Source: Kiritimatiellia bacterium (GTDB taxonomy: Bacteria > Verrucomicrobiota > Kiritimatiellia > RFP12 > UBA1067). Taken from it: a stretch of 13,733 nt of DNA. Positions 1 to 8,478 of this stretch are shown here, piece after piece. Every line of letters begins with the position of its first letter. Positions within the stretch are counted from its first letter, which is position 1. Under the pieces are notes generated by a model that saw nothing but the letters and a program-made list of their open reading frames with translations, searched no databases and was not told where the DNA came from. The translations under genes were made by a program, and so were the position numbers. Where the stretch lies: assembly GCA_028707675.1 (NCBI GenBank), contig JAQWAM010000010.1:1-13733 (forward strand). Direction: 5' to 3'.

Positions 1-38
1 TTGACGCGCCGTCCGTGACATGCGAAACTAACACATAT

Positions 39-52
39 GGAGAAAACGCATG
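39..52 (+). promoter_or_regulatory. Shine-Dalgarno and start of mutS
   Basis: GGAG at 39-42 lies 7 nt before the ATG at 50, a normal ribosome-binding spacing. It supports this ATG as the start, and the downstream protein begins as MutS proteins do, with the FYE mismatch motif about 33 residues in. Confidence 0.75.
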
Positions 53-2545
53 GCTGCTGAAGAGTTGACCCCCATGATGCGGCAGTACCGGCGCATCAAA
101 TCCGAGCTGCCCGCCGGCGCGATCCTGCTGTTCCGCCTGGGGGATTTCTACGAGATGTTTTTCGACGACGCGCGCGAGGCCGCGCCGATCCTCGGCGTGG
201 CACTGACACGCCGCGGCGGCACACCCATGTGCGGTGTGCCCTACCACGCGCTGGACGCCTACCTCGCCAAGCTGATCCGCGCCGGCCGCAAGGCCGCGGT
301 TTGCGATCAGGTCGAGGATCCCGCCAAGGCTAAGGGCATCGTGCGACGCGAGGTGACCCGCGTGGTCACGCCCGGCACGGTCACCGAGGACGAGATCCTC
401 GACGCCGCGCGCAACAATTACCTCGCCGCGGTCTATGCCGGCAAGGGTCTGGGGCTGGCTTTGCTCGACCTCTCTACCGGCGATTTCACGGTCGAGGCCG
501 CGGCCGACGGCGCCGCCCTGGCCGAACATCTGCTGCGCTGCGCGCCCAGCGAGTGTCTGGTAGGTCGCGAGCAGCGCGCCGACCCGCGCCTGGCCATCCT
601 GGCCGACCCGCAGACCGCCGGCGCGGTCACCGAGATTGACGACTGGACTTTGGAGTACGACTGCGCCTGCGACCGCCTGCTGCGCCATTTCGGCGTCCAC
701 TCCCTCGAAGGCTACGGCTGCGAGGGCGCGGCTGATCTGGTCTGCCCCGCCGGGGCGCTGCTGCACTACGTCCACGAAGAGCTGCGCCACCAGGTTGATC
801 ACGTGCGCACCCTGCAAGTGCGCCGTTCCGACGGCTTCCTGGCGCTGGACGAGAGCACCTGTCTCAACCTGGACCTGCTGCCGCGCCGCGGACAGGATCC
901 GTCCACCACCCTGCTGGGCGTGCTCGACAACACCCAGACGCCCATGGGCGCGCGGATGATCCGCGCCTGGATCGCCCGCCCGCTGCGGCAGGCCGCAGCC
1001 ATTCGCGCGCGGCTGGACGCCGTGGAGCTCCTGACCCGCCAGCGCCTGACCCTGCAGGATCTGCGCGAGCGCCTCGGCGCTGTGCGCGATATCGAACGGT
1101 TGATCGCCCGCATCGGTTCCGGCCGCGGCAACGCCCGCGATGTCAAGGCCCTCTCCGGTTCTCTGTTGCCGGTGCCGGATCTGCGCGACCGTCTGGAGCG
1201 CGAGGACGACGAACTGCTGCGCGAGACCGCCGCGGGCCTTCACCCGCTGCCGGACCTGACCGCGCTGATCGAGCGCTCCATCGCCGACACCCCCGCAGCC
1301 GGTCTCAAGGACGGCGGACTGATCCGTCCCGGCTACAGCGCCGCGCTGGACGAGCTGCGCGCGCTGGCATCGGAAGGCCACGCCTGGCTGGCCCGCTTTC
1401 AGGCCGCCGAACAGGCGCGCACCGGCATCAAGACCCTCAAGGTGCGCCACAACAAGGTCTTCGGCTACTATATCGAGATCTCCAAAGGCCAGGCCGGAGC
1501 CGCTCCGCCGGAGTACGAACGCCGCCAGACCCTGGTCAACGCCGAACGCTTCGTCACGCCCGAGCTGAAAGAGTACGAGCAGAAAATCTTCGGAGCGCAG
1601 GAGCGCGCCGAAGCCATGGAATTCGATCTGTTTCAGGAGATCCGAGACAAAGTCGCGGCCGAGACCGCGCGAGTGCAACAGACCGCCGGGGCACTGGCAC
1701 GGTTGGACGCGCTCTGCTCATTGGCCGACCGCGCCCTGGCCCTGGACTACGCGCGGCCCGAGATTTCGGAGGACGGCCTGCTTGAGATCCGCGACGGGCG
1801 CCACCCCGTGATCGAGCAGCTCCCCGGCGCCTGCCAGTTCGTGCCCAACGATACCCTGTTGGACGGACAGCGCAACCAGATCATGCTCATAACCGGACCG
1901 AACATGGCCGGCAAGTCCACCTACATCCGCCAGGCCGCACTGATCGCCATCATGGCCCACGCGGGCTCCTTCGTGCCGGCCCGCGCGGCCAGAATCGGCC
2001 TGCTCGACCGTGTCTTCACCCGCGTCGGGGCCGGCGACGACCTCGCGCGCGGCCGCAGCACCTTCATGGTCGAGATGCAGGAGACCGCCAACATCCTCAA
2101 TAACGCCACCCCCCGCAGCCTGATCGTGCTCGACGAACTGGGCCGCGGCACCAGCACCTTTGACGGTATCAGCATCGCCTGGGCCGTGGCCGAGCACCTG
2201 CACAACAACCCGCGCGTCAAGGCCAAGACCCTCTTCGCCACGCATTACCACGAGCTTACCGACCTGGCCCGCACGCTCGACGGCGTCAAGAACTACACTG
2301 TGCAGGTGCGCGAGCACGGCGACAGCGTGATCTTCCTGCGGCGCATCGCGCCCGGCACGGCAGACAAAAGCTACGGCATCCACGTCGCGCGCCTGGCCGG
2401 AATGCCCGAAGACGTCGTGGCCCGCTCGCGCGAGATTCTGGCCAACCTCGAAGAAGGCGAGCTGGAGGCCGGCATGCCCAAACTCGCCAAACATCACAAA
2501 CGCGCCCGTCCCGCCGACCTGCACGGACAGTTGACTCTGTTTTAG
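50..2545 (+). CDS. mutS: DNA mismatch repair protein MutS
   Basis: The product is the mismatch-recognition ATPase of methyl-independent and methyl-directed repair. It slides on DNA as a dimer, binds mispairs and recruits MutL. Its 831 residues are close to the usual 850-residue length, so it is complete. Visible motifs are the mismatch-wedge F33-Y34-E35 (GDFYEMF), Walker A GPNMAGKST at 616-624 (Lys622), Walker B with D695-E696 followed by LGRGTSTFDG, and ATHYHEL after it. The last residues, QLTLF, match the beta-clamp-binding pentapeptide typical of MutS C-termini. All domains from the N-terminal mismatch-binding domain to the ATPase appear intact. No mutL lies next to it. The gene precedes the rpoZ promoter and no T-tract terminator follows it. 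Identification as MutS1 rather than MutS2 is firm because the FYE motif is present and there is no Smr domain. Confidence 0.98.
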   Translation: MAAEELTPMMRQYRRIKSELPAGAILLFRLGDFYEMFFDDAREAAPILGVALTRRGGTPMCGVPYHALDAYLAKLIRAGRKAAVCDQVEDPAKAKGIVRREVTRVVTPGTVTEDEILDAARNNYLAAVYAGKGLGLALLDLSTGDFTVEAAADGAALAEHLLRCAPSECLVGREQRADPRLAILADPQTAGAVTEIDDWTLEYDCACDRLLRHFGVHSLEGYGCEGAADLVCPAGALLHYVHEELRHQVDHVRTLQVRRSDGFLALDESTCLNLDLLPRRGQDPSTTLLGVLDNTQTPMGARMIRAWIARPLRQAAAIRARLDAVELLTRQRLTLQDLRERLGAVRDIERLIARIGSGRGNARDVKALSGSLLPVPDLRDRLEREDDELLRETAAGLHPLPDLTALIERSIADTPAAGLKDGGLIRPGYSAALDELRALASEGHAWLARFQAAEQARTGIKTLKVRHNKVFGYYIEISKGQAGAAPPEYERRQTLVNAERFVTPELKEYEQKIFGAQERAEAMEFDLFQEIRDKVAAETARVQQTAGALARLDALCSLADRALALDYARPEISEDGLLEIRDGRHPVIEQLPGACQFVPNDTLLDGQRNQIMLITGPNMAGKSTYIRQAALIAIMAHAGSFVPARAARIGLLDRVFTRVGAGDDLARGRSTFMVEMQETANILNNATPRSLIVLDELGRGTSTFDGISIAWAVAEHLHNNPRVKAKTLFATHYHELTDLARTLDGVKNYTVQVREHGDSVIFLRRIAPGTADKSYGIHVARLAGMPEDVVARSREILANLEEGELEAGMPKLAKHHKRARPADLHGQLTLF

Positions 2546-2567
2546 ACGCCATAACTCAGAAACCGCG

Positions 2568-2597
2568 TTGACCTGACAGGGTAAAACATCATATACT
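2568..2597 (+). promoter_or_regulatory. Sigma70-like promoter for the rpoZ-smpB-tatA run
   Basis: TTGACC at 2568-2573 and TATACT at 2592-2597 are separated by 18 nt. This is 5 of 6 matches to each consensus hexamer with acceptable spacing. A start near 2604 would give a leader of about 22 nt carrying the GGAGG ribosome site of rpoZ. It begins 22 bp after the mutS stop, so the downstream genes need not depend on mutS transcription. No experimental support is available here. Confidence 0.65.
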
Positions 2598-2613
2598 GCT
2601 GTGTTTAACTCTT

Positions 2614-2628
2614 GGAGGCATTTGAGTG
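2614..2628 (+). promoter_or_regulatory. Strong Shine-Dalgarno deciding the GTG start of rpoZ
   Basis: GGAGG at 2614-2618 sits 7 nt before GTG at 2626. The next codons give NVELIEKA, the expected N-terminus of this omega type. The only nearby ATG (2630) is out of frame, so GTG is the start. Confidence 0.8.
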
Positions 2629-2871
2629 AATGTTGAACTGATCGAAAAAGCGCGGGTCCGTGTCCCTAGTGTGCCGGTGCTCGTGAACTTGGTTTCCAAA
2701 CGTGTGCGTCAGCTCAATATGGGCGAGAGGCCTTACGTGAAACCGCTGTCCATCGACGAGGACAAGGCCGAGATCGCGCTTCGCGAGATCGCCGACGGCC
2801 TGTTGATCTCCGAAATCGATTTCGGGGCGATCGCCAGGGCCGAGGCCGCGCACACTCACTGGTCGCGATAG
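2626..2871 (+). CDS. rpoZ: DNA-directed RNA polymerase omega subunit
   Basis: This 81-residue protein matches the small omega subunit, which wraps the C-terminal tail of the beta-prime subunit and helps RNA polymerase assembly. The visible family pattern is an N-terminal NVELIEKAR helix, then LVNLVSKRVRQLNMGERPYV (the omega core with the conserved Arg-rich helix), then IALREIADGLL. The length is typical for short omegas. The start is GTG behind a strong GGAGG. It is the first gene after a sigma70-like promoter and lies 35 bp before smpB, in the same direction. The product name rests on pattern recognition of a short protein, but the core motif is clear. Confidence 0.88.
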   Translation: MNVELIEKARVRVPSVPVLVNLVSKRVRQLNMGERPYVKPLSIDEDKAEIALREIADGLLISEIDFGAIARAEAAHTHWSR

Positions 2872-2906
2872 TCAGTCTCCTCCCGTCGGGAGCGGATTAA
2901 GGGATC

Positions 2907-3389
2907 ATGAGCGCAGTTGGCAAAAAAAGGCTCGGCGGCAATCTTACGGTCAATCGCAAGGCAGCCCACGAGTATTTTGTCCTGGAGCGCTACGAGGCCG
3001 GCATCGAGCTGGTCGGCACGGAGGTCAAGGTCGTACGCAACGGAGAAGCCGGCCTGACCGGGGCTTACGCCCAGATCAAAGACGGGCAGCTTTTTCTGAA
3101 TCAGGTGCGTATACCGCCTTACGCTTTCGGCAACCGTTTCAACCATGAGTCATTGCGGACGCGCCGCCTGCTGATGCACAAACGCGAGATCATGAAGCTG
3201 CGCGCGCTTTCCGAGCAGAAAGGTTTGTCGCTGATACCGCTGAGGATGTATCTAAACCCGAAAGGACTTGTCAAGGTGGAGATCGGCGTTTGCCGGGGCA
3301 AGGCCCGGGAAGACAAACGCGAGACCATCAAAAGGCGCGACGCGGACCTGGAGGCCCGCAGGGCGGTAGCCAAGCATTACAGAGGCTGA
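2907..3389 (+). CDS. smpB: SsrA-binding protein SmpB (trans-translation)
   Basis: SmpB binds tmRNA and places it in the A site of stalled ribosomes so that the nascent chain is tagged for degradation. The 160-residue product carries the family signatures in order: NRKAAHEYFVLERYEAGIEL near residues 12-31, GTEVKVVRNGEAGLTGAYA, GNRFNHESLRTRRLLMHKREI, SLIPLRMYL, then VKVEIGVCRGKAREDKRETIKRRD. The basic C-terminal tail, which reads the empty mRNA channel in known SmpB, is present. The ATG has a close AAGGG at 2899-2903, only 3 nt away, so its ribosome site is weaker than those of its neighbours. The ssrA (tmRNA) gene is not in the window. The gene is followed after 24 bp by tatA. Confidence 0.97.
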   Translation: MSAVGKKRLGGNLTVNRKAAHEYFVLERYEAGIELVGTEVKVVRNGEAGLTGAYAQIKDGQLFLNQVRIPPYAFGNRFNHESLRTRRLLMHKREIMKLRALSEQKGLSLIPLRMYLNPKGLVKVEIGVCRGKAREDKRETIKRRDADLEARRAVAKHYRG

Positions 3390-3400
3390 AAACTTGTTAA

Positions 3401-3416
3401 GGAGGATAAGGTTATG
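3401..3416 (+). promoter_or_regulatory. Strong Shine-Dalgarno of tatA
   Basis: GGAGG at 3401-3405 is 8 nt before the ATG at 3414, in the 24-bp gap after smpB. It is among the best ribosome sites in the window, which fits the high copy number usually needed for TatA. Confidence 0.75.
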
Positions 3417-3659
3417 ACATTGCCACTTGGTTTTATTCAGAATATCGGGCCGACACAACTGGTGCTCGTGTTGGTGATCGTGCTGCTATTGTTCGGCAGC
3501 AGCAAGCTGCCGGATCTGGCGCGCTCGCTCGGACGCAGCTTGGGCGAGTTCAAGAAGGGGCGCGAGGAAGGCGAGAAACTGGCCAACGAGAAGGTCAAGG
3601 AGATCGTCGATGACCTCAAGAAGGAAGAGCCCGAGAAAGTCGAAGGCCCCAAAGCCTGA
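3414..3659 (+). CDS. tatA: Twin-arginine translocase subunit TatA/TatE family
   Basis: This 81-residue protein has the TatA architecture. A short N-terminal segment leads into one transmembrane helix (about residues 13-28, LVLVLVIVLLLFG). A hinge follows, then the amphipathic helix KLPDLARSLGRSLGEFKKG, then a charged Lys/Glu-rich tail. TatA oligomers form the pore or weakened membrane patch through which folded proteins with twin-arginine signals leave the cytoplasm. FGSSKLPDLARSLG is the hallmark motif. Neither tatB nor tatC is adjacent, so the gene is a lone tatA and could be one of several paralogues. TatA versus TatB cannot be settled by sequence alone, but the short tail favours TatA. 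Confidence 0.93.
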   Translation: MTLPLGFIQNIGPTQLVLVLVIVLLLFGSSKLPDLARSLGRSLGEFKKGREEGEKLANEKVKEIVDDLKKEEPEKVEGPKA

Positions 3660-3674
3660 ACGCGGCGGTAGGCC

Positions 3675-5423
3675 GTGACGCGCAAAATCTCCATACTGCC
3701 GGCCACTTTCTCACGCGCCGTCAGGCTGATCTGGCTGAGCGACCGGCGTTTGGCGTTCTGGCACACGCTGGCCACCGCGCTGCAGGCGCTGCTGCCGCTC
3801 GCTGCGGCGCTATGCCTCAAGCAGGTCATAGATTCCGCCACAAGGCTTTTTCAGACTGCGCCGCGCCCTGCACTGTCCTTATCCGGACTGTCTGATCGTT
3901 TAGCCGCTGACAGTGATTTTCGCCATCTCTTGCTCTGGGCGCTGGCTGGCGCACTGTGCCTGACGCTCTCCGCCGCCTTGCGGGTCTTGTCGGCATGGGT
4001 CTCCGAGTTCCACTCCCTGGCGGTCACGGAACGGGTCTACGACCTCCTGCACACCGCGCTCGCGCGCGCCGATTACGCTTTCTTTGAGAACCCGGACGAC
4101 CAGAACCGTCTCCACATGGCGCGCGAAGATGCGCTGACGCGTCCCGCGCGCGTGCTGGCGGGACTGGGGCAGACCCTGCACAGCCTGACAGGCCTGGCCG
4201 GCGTCATGATCATTCTGGCCGGGTTCAGCCTCTGGCTGCCGCCGCTGCTGGCGCTGGCCGCCCTGCCGCCGCTGTGCTTTAAACTTAACCGCGCGCGGCG
4301 TTTATTTGAATGGCGCAAAAGCCTCACGCCGCTGGAGCGCGAGGCCGCCTATTTCCACTCCGTGTTGTCCGATAATGCCGGCGCCAAAGACGTGCGCCTT
4401 TACCAGCACGGGGATTTCTGCCGCAGCCGTTTCCGCGCCGCCCGCGAGCGTTTGCGCGAGGAAAGGGTGGCCTGGCGCCGTTATGTGCTGACGCGCGAAG
4501 CCGCCGGCATGGCTGTCGGGTTGCTGGCCACCGGCTTGAGCCTGCTGTGGATGGCCGGCAGGCTGCTGGAGGGCGCCGCCACGCTCGGCGCGCTGGTCCT
4601 CTGTGTGCAGTCCGTGCAGCGCGGGCAGGCCGCGCTCACCGCTCTGCTTAACGCCCTGGCCGCGCTCTTTGAGGACGCCCTGTTCCTGCAGAGCTTTGAG
4701 GATTTGCTGAACCAGCCCGCCTTGATACGCGCTCCCGAGCATCCGGTAGCCGCGCCGGACAAGATCAAACGCGGCATAACTTTCGAGAATGTCTCGTTCA
4801 CGTATCCCGGCACCGGCCGGCAGGTCTTGCACGACCTCTCTTTTACCCTGCTGCCGGACGAGCGCGTTTTTCTGTCCGGCGCCAACGGCACTGGCAAGTC
4901 AACCGTCATCAAGCTGCTGTGCCGCCTTTACGACCCCACCCGCGGGCGCATCCTGGTGGACGGGGTGGACCTGCGTGATTTCGACCCCTCCGAATGGCGC
5001 GCCAGGGTGGGAGCCGTCTTCCAGGATTTCAACCGTTATCAACTGACCGCGCGCGACAACATCCGGATCGGCCACACCCGTGCCGCGCCCGATGCCCCGC
5101 AGATCGGGCAGGCCGCGCGGGACGCCGGTCTGGCCCCGCTGCTGGACACATGGCCGGACGGCCTGCGGACCTTGCTGGGGCGCTGGTTGCACGACGGCGT
5201 GGAGCCGAGTGCCGGCCAGTGGCAGAAGCTGGCCCTGGCGCGCGTGTTTTTGCGTCCGGCGCCGCTTTACGTTCTGGATGAGCCGGCCAGCGCCCTGGAC
5301 AACTCCGCGCGCGGCGAGCTTTTCGCGACCATGCGCCGCCTCAGCCGCGGCCGCATCATCCTTTTCACCAGCCACCGCGATCTTGCGCCCGACAACGCCG
5401 ACCGCGTGATCACGCTTGAGTGA
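3675..5423 (+). CDS. ABC exporter half-transporter (fused membrane and ATPase domains)
   Basis: This 582-residue protein is a half-size ABC exporter, expected to dimerise in the inner membrane. The membrane domain covers about residues 1-345, with hydrophobic segments near 27-50, 93-113, 173-205 (likely two) and 282-303. The ATPase domain has Walker A GANGTGKST at 402-410 (Lys408), a Q-loop in GAVFQDFNRYQLT, Walker B ending D535-E536, and the switch His567 in FTSHR. The signature is PSAGQ (511-515) instead of LSGGQ, preceded by GVE and followed by WQKLALARVF. That context resembles the lantibiotic, peptide and lipid exporter branch (family knowledge). The start is GTG, 15 bp after tatA, with a weak GGTAGG upstream. 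Substrate unknown: no peptidase domain and no precursor peptide gene is adjacent. Confidence 0.9.
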   Translation: MTRKISILPATFSRAVRLIWLSDRRLAFWHTLATALQALLPLAAALCLKQVIDSATRLFQTAPRPALSLSGLSDRLAADSDFRHLLLWALAGALCLTLSAALRVLSAWVSEFHSLAVTERVYDLLHTALARADYAFFENPDDQNRLHMAREDALTRPARVLAGLGQTLHSLTGLAGVMIILAGFSLWLPPLLALAALPPLCFKLNRARRLFEWRKSLTPLEREAAYFHSVLSDNAGAKDVRLYQHGDFCRSRFRAARERLREERVAWRRYVLTREAAGMAVGLLATGLSLLWMAGRLLEGAATLGALVLCVQSVQRGQAALTALLNALAALFEDALFLQSFEDLLNQPALIRAPEHPVAAPDKIKRGITFENVSFTYPGTGRQVLHDLSFTLLPDERVFLSGANGTGKSTVIKLLCRLYDPTRGRILVDGVDLRDFDPSEWRARVGAVFQDFNRYQLTARDNIRIGHTRAAPDAPQIGQAARDAGLAPLLDTWPDGLRTLLGRWLHDGVEPSAGQWQKLALARVFLRPAPLYVLDEPASALDNSARGELFATMRRLSRGRIILFTSHRDLAPDNADRVITLE

Positions 5424-5453
5424 GCGGGAAACGGACAAGCGAAAGATAACCGA

Positions 5454-6692
5454 ATGAGCCTGAACGAAACACCACAGGGCGAACGCGTGCACATCGCGCT
5501 GTTCGGCCGCCGCAATGTCGGCAAATCCAGCCTGATCAACACTTTAACCGGACAGGAGGTCTCGATCGTCTCGGCGGTCAAGGGCACCACCACCGACCCG
5601 GTACGCAAGGCCATGGAGCTGCTGCCGCTCGGGCCGGTCATGATTTTCGACACCCCGGGCCTGGACGATGAAGGCGCGCTGGGCAACCTGCGCATGCAGC
5701 GCACACGCGAGGTCCTGAACAAAACCGACGTGGCGCTGCTCGTGCTTGAGGCGGAACACAACCTCGGCGCCTGCGAACAGGAAATACTGGAGCTTGTGCG
5801 CGCCAAAAAAATCCCGCTGGTCGTGGTTTACAACAAGATCGACCTCTACATGCCTTCGGCAGAGACGATGCGCCAGGTGGCCGCAGCCGTTAAGGCGCCG
5901 CTGCTGGCTGTCTCATCAGCCACAGGACAGGGCATGGAGGATCTGAAACTGACCATGGCCAAAATCGTCCCTGACGACAATGACAGCCTGCGCATCGTCT
6001 CCGACCTGCTGCAGCCGCTGGACGTGGTGGTGCTGGTGACGCCGATCGACTCCGCCGCGCCCAAGGGCAGGCTGATCCTGCCGCAGCAGCAGACCGCGCG
6101 CGACATCCTGGAGGCGGGCGCGCTGGCGTTCGTGACCAGAGAGACCGAACTTCTCGCCACTTTGGGCGCACTGAAACGGCCGCCGCGCCTGGTCATCACC
6201 GACTCGCAGGCCTTCGCCAAAGTTTCGGCCGAGACGCCGCGCGACGTGCCCCTGACCTCGTTCTCGATCCTCTTCGCCCGCTATAAGGGGGATATCGGCG
6301 TCTTGGCTCAAGGCGCACGGGCGGTCGACAGGCTCAAGGACGGCGACCGCGTGCTGATCGCCGAGGGCTGCACGCATCACCGCCAGTGCGACGACATCGG
6401 CACGGTCAAGATACCGCGCTGGCTGCGCGAGCGCACAAGCGGCAAAGAGTTGTCGCTTGAGAACACCAGCGGCATGAAATATCCGCGCGACCTGTCAAAG
6501 TACAGCCTTATCATCCACTGCGGAGCCTGCATGCTCAACCGCCGCGAAATGCACTACCGCATCGCGCAGGCACAGGCGGCGGGCGTGCCGATCGTGAATT
6601 ACGGGATCTTCATTGCCCACGTCACCGGCATTCTCGAACGCTGTCTCGAACCGTTCGCAGCGTCAGATCCGGCGCGGCGTGCGGATTCCTAA
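5454..6692 (+). CDS. hydF: [FeFe]-hydrogenase H-cluster maturation GTPase HydF
   Basis: HydF is the scaffold on which HydE and HydG build the 2Fe precursor of the H-cluster before transfer to the [FeFe] hydrogenase. The 412-residue product starts with an Era/TrmE-type GTPase domain: G1 GRRNVGKSS (18-26), a G2 region with GTTTDP, G3 DTPG (66-69) and NKID (127-130). A dimerisation region follows. The C-terminal iron-sulfur domain has Cys306-x-His308 and, 47 residues later, Cys356-x-x-Cys359. These match the HydF pattern CxH...HCxxC that binds the 4Fe4S cluster. Full length, no missing key residue. The gene lies 30 bp after the ABC gene, with only a weak ribosome site. hydE, hydG and the hydrogenase are not in the window. 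Its presence implies hydrogen metabolism under anoxic conditions. Confidence 0.96.
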   Translation: MSLNETPQGERVHIALFGRRNVGKSSLINTLTGQEVSIVSAVKGTTTDPVRKAMELLPLGPVMIFDTPGLDDEGALGNLRMQRTREVLNKTDVALLVLEAEHNLGACEQEILELVRAKKIPLVVVYNKIDLYMPSAETMRQVAAAVKAPLLAVSSATGQGMEDLKLTMAKIVPDDNDSLRIVSDLLQPLDVVVLVTPIDSAAPKGRLILPQQQTARDILEAGALAFVTRETELLATLGALKRPPRLVITDSQAFAKVSAETPRDVPLTSFSILFARYKGDIGVLAQGARAVDRLKDGDRVLIAEGCTHHRQCDDIGTVKIPRWLRERTSGKELSLENTSGMKYPRDLSKYSLIIHCGACMLNRREMHYRIAQAQAAGVPIVNYGIFIAHVTGILERCLEPFAASDPARRADS

Positions 6693-8396
6693 CAGCCCCA
6701 GGCCCTCTGAGAGCGCTTGCGCGGTCATGGCGCACAGGCGAATGCGACTGTCGCGCACGGACGGCTCTGATTTGAGCACCGGGGAGCGCTGATAGAAACT
6801 GCTGTAGGTCTGAGACAGCCCGAAAAGGTACTCGGCCAGCACACTGGGCTTGTAGACCTCGGCCGCGCGCGACACCACAGCCGGAAACTGCAGCAAACGC
6901 AATGCCAGATCCCTCTCGATGTCACTTTCCAGACAAAGCGGATTGGCCAGCGGATCGCGCCCCGGCGCTTGTTCGGCATATTTGTCGAGCAAGCTGCACA
7001 GGCGCGCATAAGCATATTGCAGATACGGCCCGGAGTTACCCTCCAGCGCCAGCGCCTTCTCCCAGGTGAAAACGATCAGCGTCTGCGGGTCATGGCTGAG
7101 ATCCGCGTATTTTATGGCGCCGATACCGATCGCCGCGGCCAGCTCTTTCTGCTCCGCTTCCGGCATATCGCCGTTCGCTTCTTTGATGATCTCCAGCGCG
7201 CGCCGCTCGGCCTCGTCCAGCAAAGCCTCCAGCTTGATCACGTTACCCTGACGCGTTGAGAAGGTGCCTTCGGGCAGACGCATCAGGCCGAACCAGACGT
7301 GCTCAAGGCGGGTTTGATAGCCTAGCTTGCCGCAGACCGCGAAAAACTGGCGGAAGTGCAACTGCTGACGTTCGTCCGTGACGTACACGACGCGTTCCGG
7401 CGCGAACTCTTCGACACGGCTGCGCACTGTGGCAATGTCGGTGGTGGCGTAGTTGAAACCGCCGTCGCTTTTACGTACGATGCACACCGGCATGCCTTCT
7501 TCCTCGAGATTGACCACCAGCGCCCCTTCACTCTCCGCCGCCAGGCCTTTGTCTTGCATCTGCCGCACAGTGTCAGCCAGCATGCCGTTGTAGTAACTTT
7601 CTCCACGGGTCAGTTCGAAACTCACGTCCAGCCGCGCGTAAACGCGGTTGAACTCTTCCATGCTGATCGCGATGAAGCGTTCCCAGATGGCGCGGTTCTC
7701 CGCGTCGCCCTGCTGCAACTTGACCAATTCGGCCTTGCAGACATCCAGCCAGGACGGATCGTCCTTGGTACGGTTGTAACTTTGCACATAGGCGCGTTCA
7801 AGCAACTCGACGGTCAGGTTTTCACGTTCCTGCTCGCTGAGAAATTCACGGTAGCCTTGGATCAGAAGGCCGAACTGGGTTCCCCAGTCGCCCAAGTGGT
7901 TATCGGATATCACACGGTAACCGAGAGCGCGGTAGATGCGGTCGAGCGCGTTGCCGATTACCGTGGAGCGTATGTGCCCGATGTGCATGGGCTTGGCCAC
8001 GTTGGGGCTCGAGTAGTCGATCACCACGGTCCGGCCAGCGCCGATGTCGGGAATGCCGAAACGCGGCGCGGCCGAGAGCGCCGCCACCTGCTCCGCCAGC
8101 CACTCGGAGCGCACGGTCAGGTTGATGAAGCCCGGCCCGGCGATCTCGGCCTTGGCCAGCATCGGCGGCAGCGGCCCGGCCGCCAGCGCCGCCTCGGCCA
8201 CGGCCCGCGGCGGCCGACGCAGCAGCTTGGCCGCCTGCATGGCATCGTTACATTGGAAATCGCCGAAGCGCGGATCGGTCGCTGGCCGCACACTCAAGGA
8301 CGACCAGTCATGTTCCTCACCGAAGGCCGCCCGGAAAGCCTGCCGCAACCATACCGCCAAAATCTCCTCGCACCTGTTCACCGTTGTTTCGTTCAT
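6663..8396 (-). CDS. argS: Arginyl-tRNA synthetase
   Basis: This class I synthetase charges tRNA-Arg with arginine. With the ATG at 8396 the protein has 577 residues, normal for bacterial ArgS. It has the N-terminal additional domain (about residues 1-110), which binds the tRNA D-loop. The HIGH motif lies at 138-141 in NVAKPMHIGHIRST, and the KMSKS loop is replaced by the ArgS form FSTRQGNVIKL. The C-terminal helical anticodon domain ends in LGLLGIRTPRRI. The open frame extends upstream to 8597, but that part crosses an intrinsic terminator (8479-8516) and does not look like ArgS. The 8396 start has AGGG about 10 nt upstream, so I choose it. The 3' end overlaps the convergent hydF by 30 bp. 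Confidence 0.96.
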   Translation of the reverse strand: MNETTVNRCEEILAVWLRQAFRAAFGEEHDWSSLSVRPATDPRFGDFQCNDAMQAAKLLRRPPRAVAEAALAAGPLPPMLAKAEIAGPGFINLTVRSEWLAEQVAALSAAPRFGIPDIGAGRTVVIDYSSPNVAKPMHIGHIRSTVIGNALDRIYRALGYRVISDNHLGDWGTQFGLLIQGYREFLSEQERENLTVELLERAYVQSYNRTKDDPSWLDVCKAELVKLQQGDAENRAIWERFIAISMEEFNRVYARLDVSFELTRGESYYNGMLADTVRQMQDKGLAAESEGALVVNLEEEGMPVCIVRKSDGGFNYATTDIATVRSRVEEFAPERVVYVTDERQQLHFRQFFAVCGKLGYQTRLEHVWFGLMRLPEGTFSTRQGNVIKLEALLDEAERRALEIIKEANGDMPEAEQKELAAAIGIGAIKYADLSHDPQTLIVFTWEKALALEGNSGPYLQYAYARLCSLLDKYAEQAPGRDPLANPLCLESDIERDLALRLLQFPAVVSRAAEVYKPSVLAEYLFGLSQTYSSFYQRSPVLKSEPSVRDSRIRLCAMTAQALSEGLGLLGIRTPRRI

Positions 8397-8478
8397 ATGC
8401 GCTTTCCCTGTATCCCTTGGCTCACCGTTTTGAAAAGGGCTAATCAGAATAGCGGCGCAAAGACGGAACGTCACGCCC

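Noticed and set aside
1..29. Promoter for mutS from TTGACG at 1-6
   Set aside because: The -10 at normal spacing (GAAACT) is poor and the upstream context is cut by the window edge.
1718..2524. 268-codon minus-strand open frame inside mutS
   Set aside because: It is the shadow of the conserved MutS ATPase domain; low-complexity Gly/Val/Ala composition and no motif.
2880..2892. CTCCC/GGGAG hairpin before smpB as a translational switch
   Set aside because: The stem is only 5 bp and ends 14 nt before the start codon, leaving the AAGGG at 2899-2903 free. It is too small to claim regulation.
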